Source of the DNA: Bog-756 sp052326605
GTDB lineage: Bacteria; Actinomycetota; Acidimicrobiia; Acidimicrobiales; RAAP-2
NCBI GenBank assembly: GCA_052326605.1
Contig: JBKQMB010000095.1
Location: forward strand, 1-64,000
DNA length: 64,000 bases
Reading direction: 5' to 3'
This document shows positions 35,934 to 44,037 of the stretch, one piece after another. The notes beneath the pieces were generated by a model. The model worked only from the letters and a program-made list of their open reading frames with translations, was not told where the DNA came from and ran no database searches. Numbering within the stretch: the stretch's first letter is position 1; each line of letters opens with the position of its first letter. Position numbers and translations under genes: made by a program.

Positions 35934-37133
35934 ATGACGCCGAAGGCACCAAGGGAGAGAAACCAGAACTCTGCGTCCCGTCCGCACGTGCTCGTCGTCG
36001 AATCGACAGGAGACTGCCAGGGCGGAGCCCAGATGATGCTCAACGAGCTCCTCCACCGGGCTGATCGGGAGCAGTTCACGGTCTCGTTCGCATGCCTGGC
36101 CGACGGTTCGTGGCCAGATGCCGTCCGAGCCGAGGGCATCCCGGTACACGTGGTTCCCCAGACCCGGTGGCGCGACGTCCGCAACGTCGCGCACGTCTCC
36201 TCCGAACTGAAGGACATCATCCGCCGCGAGGGTATCGACCTCGTGCATGCGAGCGGCAGCTCTACGCTCCTCGGTGCCAGTCTCGCCGCCCGGCGTGCGA
36301 GGATCCCCCTGGTCTGGGTGGTCTTCGATCCCCTTCGGGGCTCCTCACCCAGGCGGCTCCTGTCCGCCCGGCGCAAGGTGTCGGCCGGGCTGCTCGAGCT
36401 GCTTCATCCCGACTGGGTCATCTTCGGTACCGCCCGGGCCGCCGAGAGCGGACCTCCGCGTCGGGCCACTCCTACTTCGACGATCTTGCCCGGCATCTCC
36501 CTCGATCGCTCCCAGACAGGTGACGGGCGACGAGCCAGGCGAGAGCTCGGGATTGGGGAAGACGCGCCGGTGGTGGTCACGGTGGGGAGACTGACCTACC
36601 TCAAGTCACAGCTGGAGTTCGTACGGGTCATGCAGCGTGTGGCCGAGTCGTACCCGGATGTACGAGGGATCATCTGCGGAGGTGAGGGCGACGCCGCCTA
36701 TTCCCGTAAGGTGAGGGACCTGCGAAAGGAGCTCGGACTCGACGAGACGATCACGATGACCGGCTTTGTTTCCGACCAGTTGAAGGACGACATCATGGAC
36801 GCGGCCGACGTCGTCGTGCACCTGGCCAAGCGGGAGTCCTTCGGACTCGCCGTCGTCGAGGCCATTGCCGCCGGGAAGGCGGTAATCGCCGCCGACGCCA
36901 GCGGCCCGCGGTCGCTCATCGATACCGGGGTCACCGGGGTCCTCGTTCCGGTCGACGATGTGGCGGCAACGGCGGCCGCCGTCGAAGGATTCCTGGCCGA
37001 CCCGAACCACCGGACCGCACTGGGGGCCGCTGCTGCCCAGGCCGCTCGACAGCACCCGATCGAAGACATGGTGCAGGAGATCGAGCAAGTGTGGAAGGCC
37101 GTCCTCGGCGATGATGGTCCAACCCGGGCCTGA
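35934..37133 (+). CDS. GT4-family glycosyltransferase
   Basis: 399 residues, GT-B fold. N-terminal domain has ESTGDCQGGAQMMLNELL; the C-terminal nucleotide-sugar domain shows VTVGRLTYLKSQLEFVRVM, FVSDQLKDDIMDAADVVVHLAKRESFGLAVVE, where the E-x7-E pair sits in the last segment, and GPRSLIDTGVTGVLV. This is the retaining GT4 (RfaB-like) pattern, cytoplasmic, adding one sugar from an NDP-sugar to the growing lipid-linked chain. Stands alone between two debris-containing gaps. Sugar and linkage cannot be read from sequence. Confidence 0.88.
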   Translation: MTPKAPRERNQNSASRPHVLVVESTGDCQGGAQMMLNELLHRADREQFTVSFACLADGSWPDAVRAEGIPVHVVPQTRWRDVRNVAHVSSELKDIIRREGIDLVHASGSSTLLGASLAARRARIPLVWVVFDPLRGSSPRRLLSARRKVSAGLLELLHPDWVIFGTARAAESGPPRRATPTSTILPGISLDRSQTGDGRRARRELGIGEDAPVVVTVGRLTYLKSQLEFVRVMQRVAESYPDVRGIICGGEGDAAYSRKVRDLRKELGLDETITMTGFVSDQLKDDIMDAADVVVHLAKRESFGLAVVEAIAAGKAVIAADASGPRSLIDTGVTGVLVPVDDVAATAAAVEGFLADPNHRTALGAAAAQAARQHPIEDMVQEIEQVWKAVLGDDGPTRA

Positions 37134-37341
37134 CGGATACCCCATGCCATCCTCGTGGGCGTGGAGCGCATGGGCGCCTGACGGGCCATGAGCAAGGAGG
37201 CTCGCGTGGTTTGTCGCATCGAGTGCAGCACCGGTGCCGCCAGGCGCTGTCCGGCGTGTTCGCCGTGAGTCGTCCTTGAATCCACAGGATCAGCCTCCGG
37301 CCACTGCGACCGACCCGCGTCCGTCGGCCACCGGCGTCGTC

Positions 37342-37499
37342 TCCCCGCTCACCCACACCTGGTCACTAGCCGTCGACGAGCAGTTCTACCTGGTCTGGCC
37401 CCTGGTAGCGCTGGCACTTTCGCCCTCGCCTACCCCTACCACCGCAGTGTCAACATCACCCGCCTTTACCTCGGCACCGACACCCGGCTGGCGTCAGGT
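37342..37499 (+). pseudogene. remnant of an acyltransferase-3 (OafA-like) gene
   Basis: One frame encodes THTWSLAVDEQFYLVWPLV, the most conserved segment of acyltransferase-3 membrane O-acyltransferases (usually HTWSL-x-x-EEQFY). A few codons later a different frame encodes ITRLYLGTDTRLAS, the next conserved block of the same family. The two are normally about 40-50 residues apart; here only about 14 codons and a frame change separate them. The remnant ends where the opposite-strand sulfotransferase stop begins. So an O-acetyltransferase gene was deleted internally and at both ends. Confidence 0.6.
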
Positions 37500-38399
37500 C
37501 GGAGGGGCGGGGAAGACCGGAGGGTTCGCCAGATGGGCGAAATTCGGCCACAGCGAAAGGTCGATGTTGGGGCGGCGCGCCACCAGGTTCAGCACGTCCG
37601 GCGCGTAGAGGCGACCGAGCTGCTTCACGACGAAGGGGTCGAGCTCCCGCTTGTTCTTTGACGTGTTGACCGGCGCGCGGATCTCCGATGGGCGGAACGA
37701 GTCATCCACGCCCAGGAAGCGGAACGTCTCGGCCAGGTACTCGTCGGGGGAACGGACGCAGGCCTCGAACTGGAGCACGAGCAGCTCCTCGGGGGCGTAG
37801 GCGTCCTCCCACGGCTGCAGCACGTTCGTGTACATGCCGTTGGCTAGCGACTTGTACCGAAGGCGTTTGAGGGCCTTGGACGGCATCGGACGCGACAGGT
37901 CGGAGCGGTACCGCTCTACCGGGTCGCGCAGCATGACAATCAGCTTCGCTCCGGGAGCGGCCGCCCGGAGCACGGGCGGGAGCCGGTAAGCGAACGCATA
38001 GTGCGGGGTCCATTCGCCGGTAATGGTGCCCTCTGGCCGGGGGAACCAGTCCTGGTACGTCTCGGCGTCAGCCAGAGTGCACTTCCCGGCGTCCAGGCGT
38101 TTCAGGAACTGTTCGTTGAAGTAATTGAGCTCCTTGTCGTACTCGACGTGGATCTCGGGATGGGACATGAGCAGGCTGAACCACCATGTGGTACCGGACT
38201 TCGCGGCGCCGATACCGACGAAGTCCGGTGCACCGGTGCGCATGCCCTCGGGCACAGGCGGGGCCACGGGCGGGGTGCCGGATGCCCACGGCGCCTCCTT
38301 GCCGCGAGCGTGCAGCACGCGGTGCTGGAAGGAGACGGGGCTCCTGAGGAACACGTACCTGGCCGAGTCCCGAAGCCTGGCGCCGATCGGCGTGCTCAT
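37494..38399 (-). CDS. sulfotransferase
   Basis: 301 residues from ATG at 38399; an in-frame GTG at 38453 is possible. PAPS loop GIGAAKSGTTWWF with the catalytic Lys and Thr-Thr, then NYFNEQFLKR, GTITGEWTPHY, and the 3'-phosphate segment MLRDPVERYRSDL with Arg and Ser. It ends IDLSLWPNFAHL, a tail shared with the proteins at 41181 and 42096, which puts the three in one subfamily resembling heparan-sulfate-type (Sulfotransfer_1) enzymes. Should sulfate a carbohydrate in the cytoplasm using PAPS from the cysDNC products. Upstream is the ISL3 remnant. Confidence 0.88.
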   Translation of the reverse strand: MSTPIGARLRDSARYVFLRSPVSFQHRVLHARGKEAPWASGTPPVAPPVPEGMRTGAPDFVGIGAAKSGTTWWFSLLMSHPEIHVEYDKELNYFNEQFLKRLDAGKCTLADAETYQDWFPRPEGTITGEWTPHYAFAYRLPPVLRAAAPGAKLIVMLRDPVERYRSDLSRPMPSKALKRLRYKSLANGMYTNVLQPWEDAYAPEELLVLQFEACVRSPDEYLAETFRFLGVDDSFRPSEIRAPVNTSKNKRELDPFVVKQLGRLYAPDVLNLVARRPNIDLSLWPNFAHLANPPVFPAPPT

Positions 38400-38689
38400 C
38401 GGTGGTCGCCCGGGGCTGGCGGCAGTGTGGGGATTTCCACGATCGCTCCTCACGCCTCACTCGGACCTGACCTCTGGAGAGCGCGGCAGCACTATATCCG
38501 TCCGATGGCGTGGCGCCGCGCCAGTAGTGGAGGCGAAGGACGGCGGCGTCCGGGGTGCCGCGCGTCGAGGGCGGCGAGTTGGTCTGCGATCCGCCGGACC
38601 AGCTCGGCCCGGGGCACTTGCAGGCCCGGACCGGAGTGCCCCGATCCTTCGGTGTCGGGTGTAGTACTGCCCCTCGACAACCGTCGGAC

Positions 38690-38884
38690 GGTCGATGACT
38701 CCATGGGTCGGGCAGTCGATCCGACGGAGGTCGGCCCGAACCTCCAGGCGCCACCGGCCGGACCTGACAGCTTCGATCTCCGCAACCTCACCCTCACCAC
38801 CACCTTGGCCGGCTGAAAGTCCACGTCGGCGACGGTGACCCCGGGCAGGTCCATCAAGCGCTTGAATGCAGTAGTGGCTCGCAC
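38690..38884 (-). pseudogene. ISL3-type transposase N-terminal remnant
   Basis: From GTG 38884 (AGGAGA upstream) the frame reads MRATTAFKRLMDLPGV, then DVDF, VVVRVRLRR and KLSGPAGG. This is the start of ISL3-family transposases, where the last part is normally a C-P-x-C-G zinc knuckle; here both cysteines are replaced. A degenerate RPMESS follows, and family likeness then fades. The catalytic DDE region is absent and no inverted repeats are seen, so the element is dead. Confidence 0.6.
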
Positions 38885-39187
38885 GGGTTCGGTCTCCTGG
38901 GCTCGGTTGTCTTCGCAGCTCCGAACCTAGAGACCACCCGTGCGCGTCACGAGGATGGCTACTGCAGCGACCTTGAGACCGGCTCCCCGAGACCGACCGG
39001 GAAACGAGTACGGACGACCGGCACCACCGGCCGCACCAACAATCGTTGTCCTACAACGAGAACCCCCTGGTCAGTTCGGGGAAACTCCCCACATTCATGC
39101 CGCAAGACCCCCAACTTCTCCTATCTGGCCGGAGGGTAGACCGGACCCGACTGGGCGGTTCGCCCGGTTCGAACATGGCGCCCCAGG
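38885..39187. other. 300-base stretch without a recognisable gene
   Basis: Lies between the transposase remnant start and the stop of a minus-strand GT2 gene. No frame has family likeness; I see no terminator-like hairpin. Confidence 0.35.
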
Positions 39188-40084
39188 TCAGCCGGGGGGA
39201 CCGTTCCCGCCCGCGTCCTGCGTGCGTTCCTGCATCGGCTCGACCGGAAACCGCATCCCCAGATTGCCACGGGACCCGTCCCAGAGGCCCCGCGCGATCA
39301 CCCCGAGCCGGTGCACACGGCCGCTCTTCTCGCGTAGCACTGCTCGGGCCACCAACTTGGACACGCTCCGGGGATAACGACCGACCCGGCGCTTTACGTG
39401 GAGATGCACCCAGAGCAGGTTTCGGGACTCGTAGTAGTACTTCCAGAGTGGGATGCCATCGCCTTGGCGGATGGCGTCGTGGTCGACGATGGCGTCGTCG
39501 ACGACACGGAGCGCATAACCGGCCTGGGGTATCCGGCACTGGAGGTACTCGGTGTCCTCCGCCCACCAGAACAGCTCCGTCATGGGAAGGCCGACCGCCT
39601 CGACGATCTGCCGGGCCACGATGAACCCGCACCATGATGGCCAGGCACCGTAGGAGCCGTCGGCCTGCCGCGAGATCGGGAAGACGAATGCCGACTCGGG
39701 CGCCTTGCTCGCCTCGGCCCACAAGCGCTCGAGGCACGTGGGCTCGGGGCGAATGTCATCGTCGAGTACCCAGGCGTGCCGATAGTCCGAGTCCACGAAC
39801 TCGCCCAGTGCCTGTGCGTAGCCACCTGCCGGACCGGTATTGACCTCCGATCGCACCACCCTGATGGATGCCGTCGGTACCAGTGATTCGTCGAGCGCCA
39901 CCCGGGGCTGACTGGCATTGTCGACCACCAGCACCGCCTCGGGCGGCGCGGTCTGCGCAGCGATGGCCCGGAGACAGCGGTCGAGGGCGTCCGGCGCGTT
40001 GTGCGTGAGGACCACTGCCATGATTCGCCGCCCGGATCCCTCCGCGGTCCCACCTCCTGCGATGTCTGACTCCGCGGTGTTCAA
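39188..40084 (-). CDS. GT2-family glycosyltransferase (rhamnosyl/galactofuranosyl-transferase-like)
   Basis: 298 residues if it starts at TTG 40084, which overlaps the upstream methyltransferase TGA; ATG 40021 just before the family core (MAVVLTHNAPDALDRCL) is an equally good choice. GT2 signatures: VVLTHN, VVDNASQ, NTGPAGGYA, WVLDDDIRPE with the D-D-D metal site, and FWWAEDTEYLQC with a conserved W-x-E-D acceptor motif. The N-T-G-P-A-G-G pattern is typical of GlfT/rhamnosyltransferase-like actinobacterial GT2 enzymes. Cytoplasmic, inverting. A close relative in pattern lies at 49890. Confidence 0.85.
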   Translation of the reverse strand: MNTAESDIAGGGTAEGSGRRIMAVVLTHNAPDALDRCLRAIAAQTAPPEAVLVVDNASQPRVALDESLVPTASIRVVRSEVNTGPAGGYAQALGEFVDSDYRHAWVLDDDIRPEPTCLERLWAEASKAPESAFVFPISRQADGSYGAWPSWCGFIVARQIVEAVGLPMTELFWWAEDTEYLQCRIPQAGYALRVVDDAIVDHDAIRQGDGIPLWKYYYESRNLLWVHLHVKRRVGRYPRSVSKLVARAVLREKSGRVHRLGVIARGLWDGSRGNLGMRFPVEPMQERTQDAGGNGPPG

Positions 40085-41040
40085 CGTCGGTGAGCCAGTA
40101 CGAACCAGCCCGTCTCGTCACGGGCTGCGTCGACCACCAGTCCCGCCCCGCTGAACCACGGGGCCAGTTCCTCCCAGACGTAGCGATGCTCGACGGGTGC
40201 GCTCAGGCGGTCGAATGTGTCGAGGACCAGACTGCGCAGGGGCTTGCCCCGGTACGCGCTCATCGGGAGCCCGGCCAGCGCCGCCACGCCGTGCCGGTCG
40301 CCATACTCGCCGGGCAGGACCACCCCCCAGTACAGGATGGAGGCAATGGGAGCGGATACCACCTTGAGCAGCCGGTGTGGCAGCTTCACGGTGATCGTGC
40401 GCAAGGCGGACGCCACGCTCAGGGCCGCGGAGCGTAGGCCGAACTCTGCTGGGCGGCTGTACAGATAGAGGAGGATCCGACCTCCCGGGGCGAGGTAGGT
40501 GAGGAGACGGTTGAACCCCTCCTGTGGATCGTCGAGATGGTGGAGGACCCCCAGACTCGAGATGAAGTCGAAGCTCGCCGGGGCGAAGGGTGCCGACCGC
40601 AGGTCGGACTTGACCACCAGCACAGAGGACAGCCCACCGAGGTTGCGGGCCGCCGCCTCCACAGCCGACGATCCGTCGAGTGCCGCCGTGGCTGTCAAGT
40701 GCTCGGCGAGGAACCTCGTGTAGCGCCCCTTGCCGCAGCCGGCGTCCAGTCCGACCTTTCCCTCGAGGCTTGCCAGTTCGAGGTCCTTGAAGTAGATCTC
40801 GGCGAATCCCTCGTCCTCGTCGCGCACGTCGTCGAAGTGGTTCCACTCGAATCCGAAGCTGGCAAAGGTCCGGACGGTCGATCCCTCGGCTGCGGCTCGC
40901 TGCGCACAGTCCAGATAGCCGTTCCGCATGGCGTAGCGATGGCCGGCCGGGCACCGGACCCCCCCTTCCGGTTCGACCTCCTCGACCGGCTCGCCACACG
41001 CCGGGCAGCGGAGGCGTTCGACGATCTCGCTCGGTATCAC
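40081..41040 (-). CDS. methyltransferase with an N-terminal zinc-ribbon (Trm112-like) segment
   Basis: 319 residues from GTG 41040, chosen because GGGGGAG lies 7 bases upstream; longer frames run through the opposite strand of other genes. Residues 8-40 hold CPAC and a later single Cys plus CPAGH, a small zinc-ribbon-like unit of the Trm112 type. The methyltransferase core follows: GLDAGCGKGRYTRFL (SAM loop), FDFISSLGVLHHLDDPQEGF and LAPGGRILLYLYSR. The closest known layout is SAM enzymes acting on sugars or lipids in surface-glycan clusters. Coupled to the GT2 gene by a 4-base overlap. Confidence 0.82.
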   Translation of the reverse strand: MIPSEIVERLRCPACGEPVEEVEPEGGVRCPAGHRYAMRNGYLDCAQRAAAEGSTVRTFASFGFEWNHFDDVRDEDEGFAEIYFKDLELASLEGKVGLDAGCGKGRYTRFLAEHLTATAALDGSSAVEAAARNLGGLSSVLVVKSDLRSAPFAPASFDFISSLGVLHHLDDPQEGFNRLLTYLAPGGRILLYLYSRPAEFGLRSAALSVASALRTITVKLPHRLLKVVSAPIASILYWGVVLPGEYGDRHGVAALAGLPMSAYRGKPLRSLVLDTFDRLSAPVEHRYVWEELAPWFSGAGLVVDAARDETGWFVLAHRR

Positions 41041-41180
41041 TGTGGATCTCCCCCTCGGCGCACGCCCACCCTCTTCGGGCGACTCTGCAACGCCGGTGAA
41101 CACTAGTGCGGCTGGACCACGCTGCCGGGCGGCTGTGTCGGGGCGTGCCATGCCGTTCCCCGAGCTCTCGGCGTCGGGCG

Positions 41181-42056
41181 CTACTCGGTGAAGGCAGGCC
41201 AAAGGGAGAGGTCGAGCTCCGGGACCAAGGTGGCCAGGTCCGCGACGTCGGAGGCATAGATGTCGGCGAGCCGGCTCCTCGTGTCGCGGTCGAGCGCCCA
41301 TGCCAGGCCAGCTGTCCCGTTGACCGGTCGCTGCCGGGCCACCGGGCGATGCCCGTCGTCCAGGCCCAGGAATCGGTAGGTGGCGGCGAGCCGGCCTTCC
41401 GGGTCGGCGACACACTGCTCGTACTGGAGGGTGTGAACCTGCTCGACCGGGAAGAACTGCAGCAGACGCCGCAGCGGTTCTGCATAGAAGCTGCGATCCA
41501 CGGCATCGGCGATGTGCGAGCCGACGTGATCTCCCCGGTTGCCGGCCGAATGGGCCAGGTCCAGGCGCAGCCTCTCCAGGGGGTCTCGGACCATGAGGAG
41601 GAGACGCGCGTCGGGCGCGGCGGCGGCCAACAGCGGTGCCACCCACGGGCAGCCCAGATAGCTCGGGGTCCATTCGCCGGCGATGGTTCCCGCTCGGCGG
41701 GGGAACCATCCGTGGTACTCCTGCAACTCGCCGTCGCCGAAGCGCGTGGCGCAGAAGTGGGACAGGTAGTGGCGAGCCATGGCGACGTCCCCGCGGACGG
41801 ATACTCCCGGGTGATCCGTGACCATCCGGTACCACCAGCCGGCACCGCCCATCGGCACTCCCACTCCGACGAAATCGGGTGGGCCGGACGCCTCCCCGGG
41901 TCGGAGCGCCGGCGGAGAGAGGTCGAAGCCTTCCTCCCAGGCGTAGTAGCGCCCGAGGCGGTGCCGAAGATCGGCTCGCTGCGCGGGAGGCAGCAGTGCG
42001 TGCGCAGGTGCCGGCAGCCGATGCAGTCCTTCCGCAATCGCCGACCGGAGCATCAT
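41181..42056 (-). CDS. sulfotransferase-like protein with degenerate PAPS-binding motifs
   Basis: 291 residues, full length, same subfamily as the proteins at 37494 and 42096 (RLGRYYAWEEGFDLSPP, GTIAGEWTPSYLG, YASDVADL, LSLWPAF). The 5'-phosphosulfate loop reads GVGVPMGGAGWWY (64-76), while the neighbour has GIGVQKAGTSWWY: the catalytic Lys is Met and the Thr-Ser pair is Ala-Gly. In the 3'-phosphate segment RDPLERLRLDL the usual Ser is Leu. Both PAPS contacts are therefore weakened while the rest of the fold and the frame are intact. It may be a non-catalytic partner, or use another donor, or be an early pseudogene. Confidence 0.8.
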   Translation of the reverse strand: MMLRSAIAEGLHRLPAPAHALLPPAQRADLRHRLGRYYAWEEGFDLSPPALRPGEASGPPDFVGVGVPMGGAGWWYRMVTDHPGVSVRGDVAMARHYLSHFCATRFGDGELQEYHGWFPRRAGTIAGEWTPSYLGCPWVAPLLAAAAPDARLLLMVRDPLERLRLDLAHSAGNRGDHVGSHIADAVDRSFYAEPLRRLLQFFPVEQVHTLQYEQCVADPEGRLAATYRFLGLDDGHRPVARQRPVNGTAGLAWALDRDTRSRLADIYASDVADLATLVPELDLSLWPAFTE

Positions 42057-42095
42057 CGGTGTGCGTCGGTGGCGAGCGCAGCCGGCGCCGGGCCG

Positions 42096-42950
42096 TCAAC
42101 CCTCATGGGATTCGAAGTTCGGCCACAACGAGACGTCGATGACCGGGAAGAGGGCGACGAGGTCGGCCACGTCCGACGCGTAGAGATCGATCAGGCGCTT
42201 ACGGGCGTTCGGGTCGATCGGCAGTTTCCCACCGGATACATTGACCGGTCGCCGGAGCTCGCGTGGTCGATGGTCGGACAGCCCGAGGAACCGGTACGTC
42301 AAGGCCAATTGCCCGCCCGGATCCAAGGCGCACTTCTCGTACTGGAGCACCTGCAGATGCTCGGCGGGAAAGTACTCGAGGACCCGGCGCAGGGCCCTGG
42401 CGTAGAACCCCTGCCGGACGGCGTCCGCCACGGTGGCCTCGGTGTCCGGGGCTCCCTGGCGCAATCGGAACGAGAGGCCGGATCGGAAACGCTCCACCGG
42501 ATCGCGGAGGAGGACGAGCAGTCTGGCCTGCGGTGCAGCCCGCGCCAGCAACGGGGCGACCCAGGGATACCCCAGGTAATCAGGGGTCCACTCGCCGGTG
42601 ATGGTGCCCGCCCGACGGGGGAACCACCCCCAGTAGCGATGCACCTCGTCGTCCCCGAAGGACTCGGTGCCGACCTGCGAAAGGTAGTGGCGCTCCTTGT
42701 GGATGTCATCCCGCACCGACACCGCAGGGTGGTCGGCGATCAGCTCGTACCACCAGCTGGTTCCGGCTTTCTGCACGCCGATCCCCACGAAGTCAGGTGG
42801 GCCTGCCGTCTCCCCGGGCCCGAGCTCCGGTGGCGAGAAGTCGAAGCCGTCCTCCCACGGGGCGAAGCGACCGATCCGGTGCAGCACCGCACTCCGCGTC
42901 CTCGGCGAGAGCCTCCGGAAGGCGGCCCGGGCCACGCTGGGTGGGCGCAT
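42096..42950 (-). CDS. sulfotransferase
   Basis: 284 residues from ATG 42950. PAPS loop GIGVQKAGTSWWY with Lys and Thr-Ser intact; ERHYLSQ; GTITGEWTPDYLG; 3'-phosphate segment LLRDPVERFRSGL with Arg and Ser; ends IDVSLWPNFES. Clearly related along its whole length to the degenerate protein immediately downstream, from which it is separated by 39 bases, so the two probably arose by tandem duplication and are co-transcribed. Family role: transfer of sulfate from PAPS to a sugar hydroxyl. Confidence 0.9.
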   Translation of the reverse strand: MRPPSVARAAFRRLSPRTRSAVLHRIGRFAPWEDGFDFSPPELGPGETAGPPDFVGIGVQKAGTSWWYELIADHPAVSVRDDIHKERHYLSQVGTESFGDDEVHRYWGWFPRRAGTITGEWTPDYLGYPWVAPLLARAAPQARLLVLLRDPVERFRSGLSFRLRQGAPDTEATVADAVRQGFYARALRRVLEYFPAEHLQVLQYEKCALDPGGQLALTYRFLGLSDHRPRELRRPVNVSGGKLPIDPNARKRLIDLYASDVADLVALFPVIDVSLWPNFESHEG

Positions 42951-43089
42951 CCTGTCAGGATGCCACAGGGCCACACGACGCGACAAACGTCCTCCATCGA
43001 CGTTCGTTATCATGACCCTCCGTGAGCGGGGTGGGGGTCGACAGGACGCACCGGGACAGACAGGGGACCTCCCGAGGGGGAAGCCCGGC

Positions 43090-44037
43090 GTGCCCGCCCA
43101 CCTCCTGAGTGTCGTCATGCCGACGCGCAACCGGCCCGGGCAGTTGGAGCGGGCAGCCCGCTCCGTGCTCGCCCAGGAGGGGGTGGAGCTGGAGCTGGTC
43201 ATCGTGGACGACGCCTCGTCAGATGGCACCCCGGAAGTGGCCGACCGGCTCGGTGCCGACCCGCGGGTGCGGATCGTGCGCAATGGCGCGTCCCTCGGGC
43301 CCGGCGGTAGCCGCAACCAGGGGATCGCCGTTGCCCGGGGCGATCTGCTCGGATTCTGCGACGACGACGACGAGTGGCTGCCCGGGGCCGCCTCGGTCAC
43401 CCTCGACCGCTTCGCCGCCGATACCGAGGTCGGGGTGGTGACCTCGTGGCATCAGGTGGTCCACGATCAGACCGGAAGGACCGTACCCTTTCGGGGGCCC
43501 CTGGAGTACCGGGCCGAACAGCTCCTCTGGTTCAACTTCGTCGCCCTTCCCTTCGGCATCATCCGCCGCTCCCTGTTCCCCGGCGACCTGGCTGTCGACG
43601 CCGACCTGCCCTCGTGCGAGGACTGGGACCTGTGGCTCCGCTGCGCTCAGATCCGGCCGATCTGCACCGTCCCCCGTTTCCTGTACGGCTACCACCAACA
43701 TGGCGGGGTCCGGGTCACCCGGAACGGATCCGGTGATCTCGTGGGCCGGCAGGGCTTTCTCGACAAGCATGCTTCGTCGATGTCGCCTTCGTGCCGCCTC
43801 TACCACGAGTTCGTGGTGGCCCAGTTGGCCGGAGGTCGGGCTGCCCTTGTGGAGCGCGCCCGGGCCGCCTACCGGACGCCGGTGGCGGCCTCGGTGGCCG
43901 CATCCGTGCTCGGTGCCGGTGCGGCGGCCGGTGCCATCGGGATGCGCCGCGGCGATCCGGGACTCCCGGCCCGCGTCCTGGCCGTTGTGCTCGGGCGGCG
44001 ACCCGAGGGGAGACGGCGGGAAGGGACTCACCGATGA
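43090..44037 (+). CDS. GT2-family glycosyltransferase
   Basis: 315 residues from GTG 43090 with GAGGGGG about 12 bases upstream; an in-frame ATG at 43012 would add 26 residues of low-complexity sequence. Core motifs: SVVMPTRNRPGQLERA, IVDDASSDGTPEV, GPGGSRNQGI, FCDDDDEWLPGA (metal site) and CEDWDLWLRCA (acceptor/base region). The last 60 residues are Ala/Arg-rich with a hydrophobic stretch. The stop overlaps the ATG of the sulfotransferase at 44034, so sugar addition and sulfation may be consecutive steps. Confidence 0.88.
   Translation: MPAHLLSVVMPTRNRPGQLERAARSVLAQEGVELELVIVDDASSDGTPEVADRLGADPRVRIVRNGASLGPGGSRNQGIAVARGDLLGFCDDDDEWLPGAASVTLDRFAADTEVGVVTSWHQVVHDQTGRTVPFRGPLEYRAEQLLWFNFVALPFGIIRRSLFPGDLAVDADLPSCEDWDLWLRCAQIRPICTVPRFLYGYHQHGGVRVTRNGSGDLVGRQGFLDKHASSMSPSCRLYHEFVVAQLAGGRAALVERARAAYRTPVAASVAASVLGAGAAAGAIGMRRGDPGLPARVLAVVLGRRPEGRRREGTHR

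Noticed and set aside
41106..43025. 639-codon plus-strand open frame
   Set aside because: Opposite strand of two sulfotransferase genes; no family likeness.
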